The notes under the pieces were generated by a model. The model did not search any database. It was not told where the DNA came from and worked only from the letters and a program-made list of their open reading frames with translations. This document shows, piece after piece, positions 63,172 to 64,000 of a stretch of 64,000 bases of DNA (positions within the stretch are counted from its first letter, which is position 1; each line of letters opens with the position of its first letter). The stretch is from Streptantibioticus rubrisoli (GTDB lineage: Bacteria > Actinomycetota > Actinomycetes > Streptomycetales > Streptomycetaceae). The DNA is taken from assembly GCF_024436055.1 (NCBI RefSeq), contig NZ_JANFNH010000016.1, forward strand, positions 1 to 64,000, in the 5' to 3' direction. A program made the position numbers and the translations under genes.

Positions 63172-64000
63172 GTGACTGATTCGACCATCATCTACACCCA
63201 CACCGACGAGGCCCCGGCCCTGGCGACGTATTCGTTCTTGCCTGTGGTCCAGGCGTACGCCTCGACGGCCGGGGTCAATGTCGAGACCCGTGACATCTCT
63301 CTGGCGGGGCGGATCATCGCCAGCTTCCCCGAGCGTCTTGAGGAGGGACAGCGGATCCCCGACGCCCTCGCCGAACTCGGCGAGCTGGCCAAGACCCCCG
63401 AGGCCAACATCATCAAGCTGCCGAACATCTCGGCCTCGATCCCGCAGCTGAAGGCGGCCATCGCCGAACTCCAGCAGAAGGGCTACGCGCTGCCGGACTA
63501 CCCGGACGACCCGAAGACCGACGAGGAGCGCGAGATCCGCGCCCGCTACGACAAGGTCAAGGGCAGCGCCGTCAACCCCGTGCTGCGCGAGGGCAACTCC
63601 GATCGCCGGGCCCCGGCGTCGGTGAAGAACTACGCCAAGGCCCACCCGCACCGCATGGGCGCCTGGACGCCCGAGTCGAAGACGAACGTCGCCACCATGG
63701 GCGTCGACGACTTCCGCTCCACCGAGAAGTCCGCGGTCATCGCCGAGGACGGCGCGCTGCGCATCGAGCTGGCCGGGGACGACGGCACCACCACCGTGCT
63801 GCGCGAGTCGGTGCCGGTGCTCGCCGGTGAGGTGGTCGACGCGTCCGTCATGCGCGTCGCCGCGCTGCGCGAGTTCCTCAGCGAGCAGGTCGCCCGGGCC
63901 AAGGCGGAGGGCGTGCTGTTCTCCGTGCACCTGAAGGCCACCATGATGAAGGTCTCCGACCCGATCGTATTCGGCCACGTGGTGCGCGCCTTCTTCCCGA
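63172..64000 (+). CDS. NADP-dependent isocitrate dehydrogenase, monomeric type (5' part)
   Basis: The first 276 codons of a monomeric IDH that converts isocitrate to 2-oxoglutarate in the TCA cycle. The family is about 740 residues, so some 460 more lie beyond the window. [29 protein letters not shown] is the characteristic N-terminus; [50 protein letters not shown] (isocitrate/NADP-contacting Ser and Asn), and [22 protein letters not shown] follow. GTG 63172 has GGAG upstream at 9-10 bases. Partial at the right edge only. Confidence 0.95.
   Translation, partial: MTDSTIIYTHTDEAPALATYSFLPVVQAYASTAGVNVETRDISLAGRIIASFPERLEEGQRIPDALAELGELAKTPEANIIKLPNISASIPQLKAAIAELQQKGYALPDYPDDPKTDEEREIRARYDKVKGSAVNPVLREGNSDRRAPASVKNYAKAHPHRMGAWTPESKTNVATMGVDDFRSTEKSAVIAEDGALRIELAGDDGTTTVLRESVPVLAGEVVDASVMRVAALREFLSEQVARAKAEGVLFSVHLKATMMKVSDPIVFGHVVRAFFP

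Overview
The window is high-GC actinobacterial DNA. Gene content and order point to Streptomyces or a close relative: a complete Pup-proteasome locus (trmI, ferredoxin, arc, dop, pup, prcB, prcA, a LacI/MFS pair, pafA, two FKBP genes, pafB, pafC, tatC) and, further right, infC-rpmI-rplT and pheS-pheT. GTG/TTG starts, TANNNT -10 boxes placed 6-7 bases before start codons (leaderless transcripts) and long GC-rich terminator hairpins fit the same group. No rRNA, tRNA, CRISPR array, insertion sequence or prophage was seen. From memory the gene order matches the S. coelicolor SCO1594-SCO1657 interval; this is inference, no search was run.

Layout. 1-548: a possible start of a leftward gene at the very edge, one copy of a dispersed hairpin repeat, and the leader of a HAD phosphatase gene. 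549-10067: HAD phosphatase, then a complete dipeptide/oligopeptide ABC transporter (binding protein, two permeases, two ATPases, second binding protein). 10068-13018: LuxR-type response regulator, RecB-like nuclease, and a site-2 protease on the opposite strand. 13036-30454: proteasome/pupylation locus, PafBC DNA-damage regulators and TatC. Here arc, dop and pafA are the ATPase, Pup deamidase and Pup ligase, pup is the tag, and prcBA is the 20S core. 30461-41549: second hairpin repeat, HelY-like helicase, siderophore-interacting protein under an iron box, 5'-3' exonuclease, glycine-betaine type ABC transporter with a permease/binding-protein fusion, third hairpin repeat, a periplasmic-binding-fold protein, a TDT transporter and its LysR neighbour. 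41605-44801: an amine (gamma-glutamylation) catabolic cluster that has decayed. 44892-50651: PLP enzyme, orphan mycosin pair, SseB-like protein, aquaporin, DUF1844. 50704-58487: translation genes (IF3, L35, L20, TrmH, PheST) and an orphan histidine kinase. 58521-64000: hydroxyacyl-CoA dehydrogenase, Tat-exported GHL10 hydrolase, small DUF proteins, a histidine phosphatase lipoprotein, DoxX, and the 5' part of monomeric isocitrate dehydrogenase.

Most notable: the glutamine-synthetase-like gene at 43190 is joined by a deletion to the last 22 codons of an aldehyde dehydrogenase gene, and its divergent GntR-type regulator carries an in-frame TAG at codon 47, while the flanking amidotransferase and SDR genes are intact. 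Other points worth a second look: tatA is missing between pafC and tatC; an oligopeptide permease has a roughly 190-residue E/P/A/K tail; infC starts with ATC behind a structured leader with a terminator hairpin; arc and pup share an 11-base promoter motif; and a LacI operator sits inside the proteasome locus.
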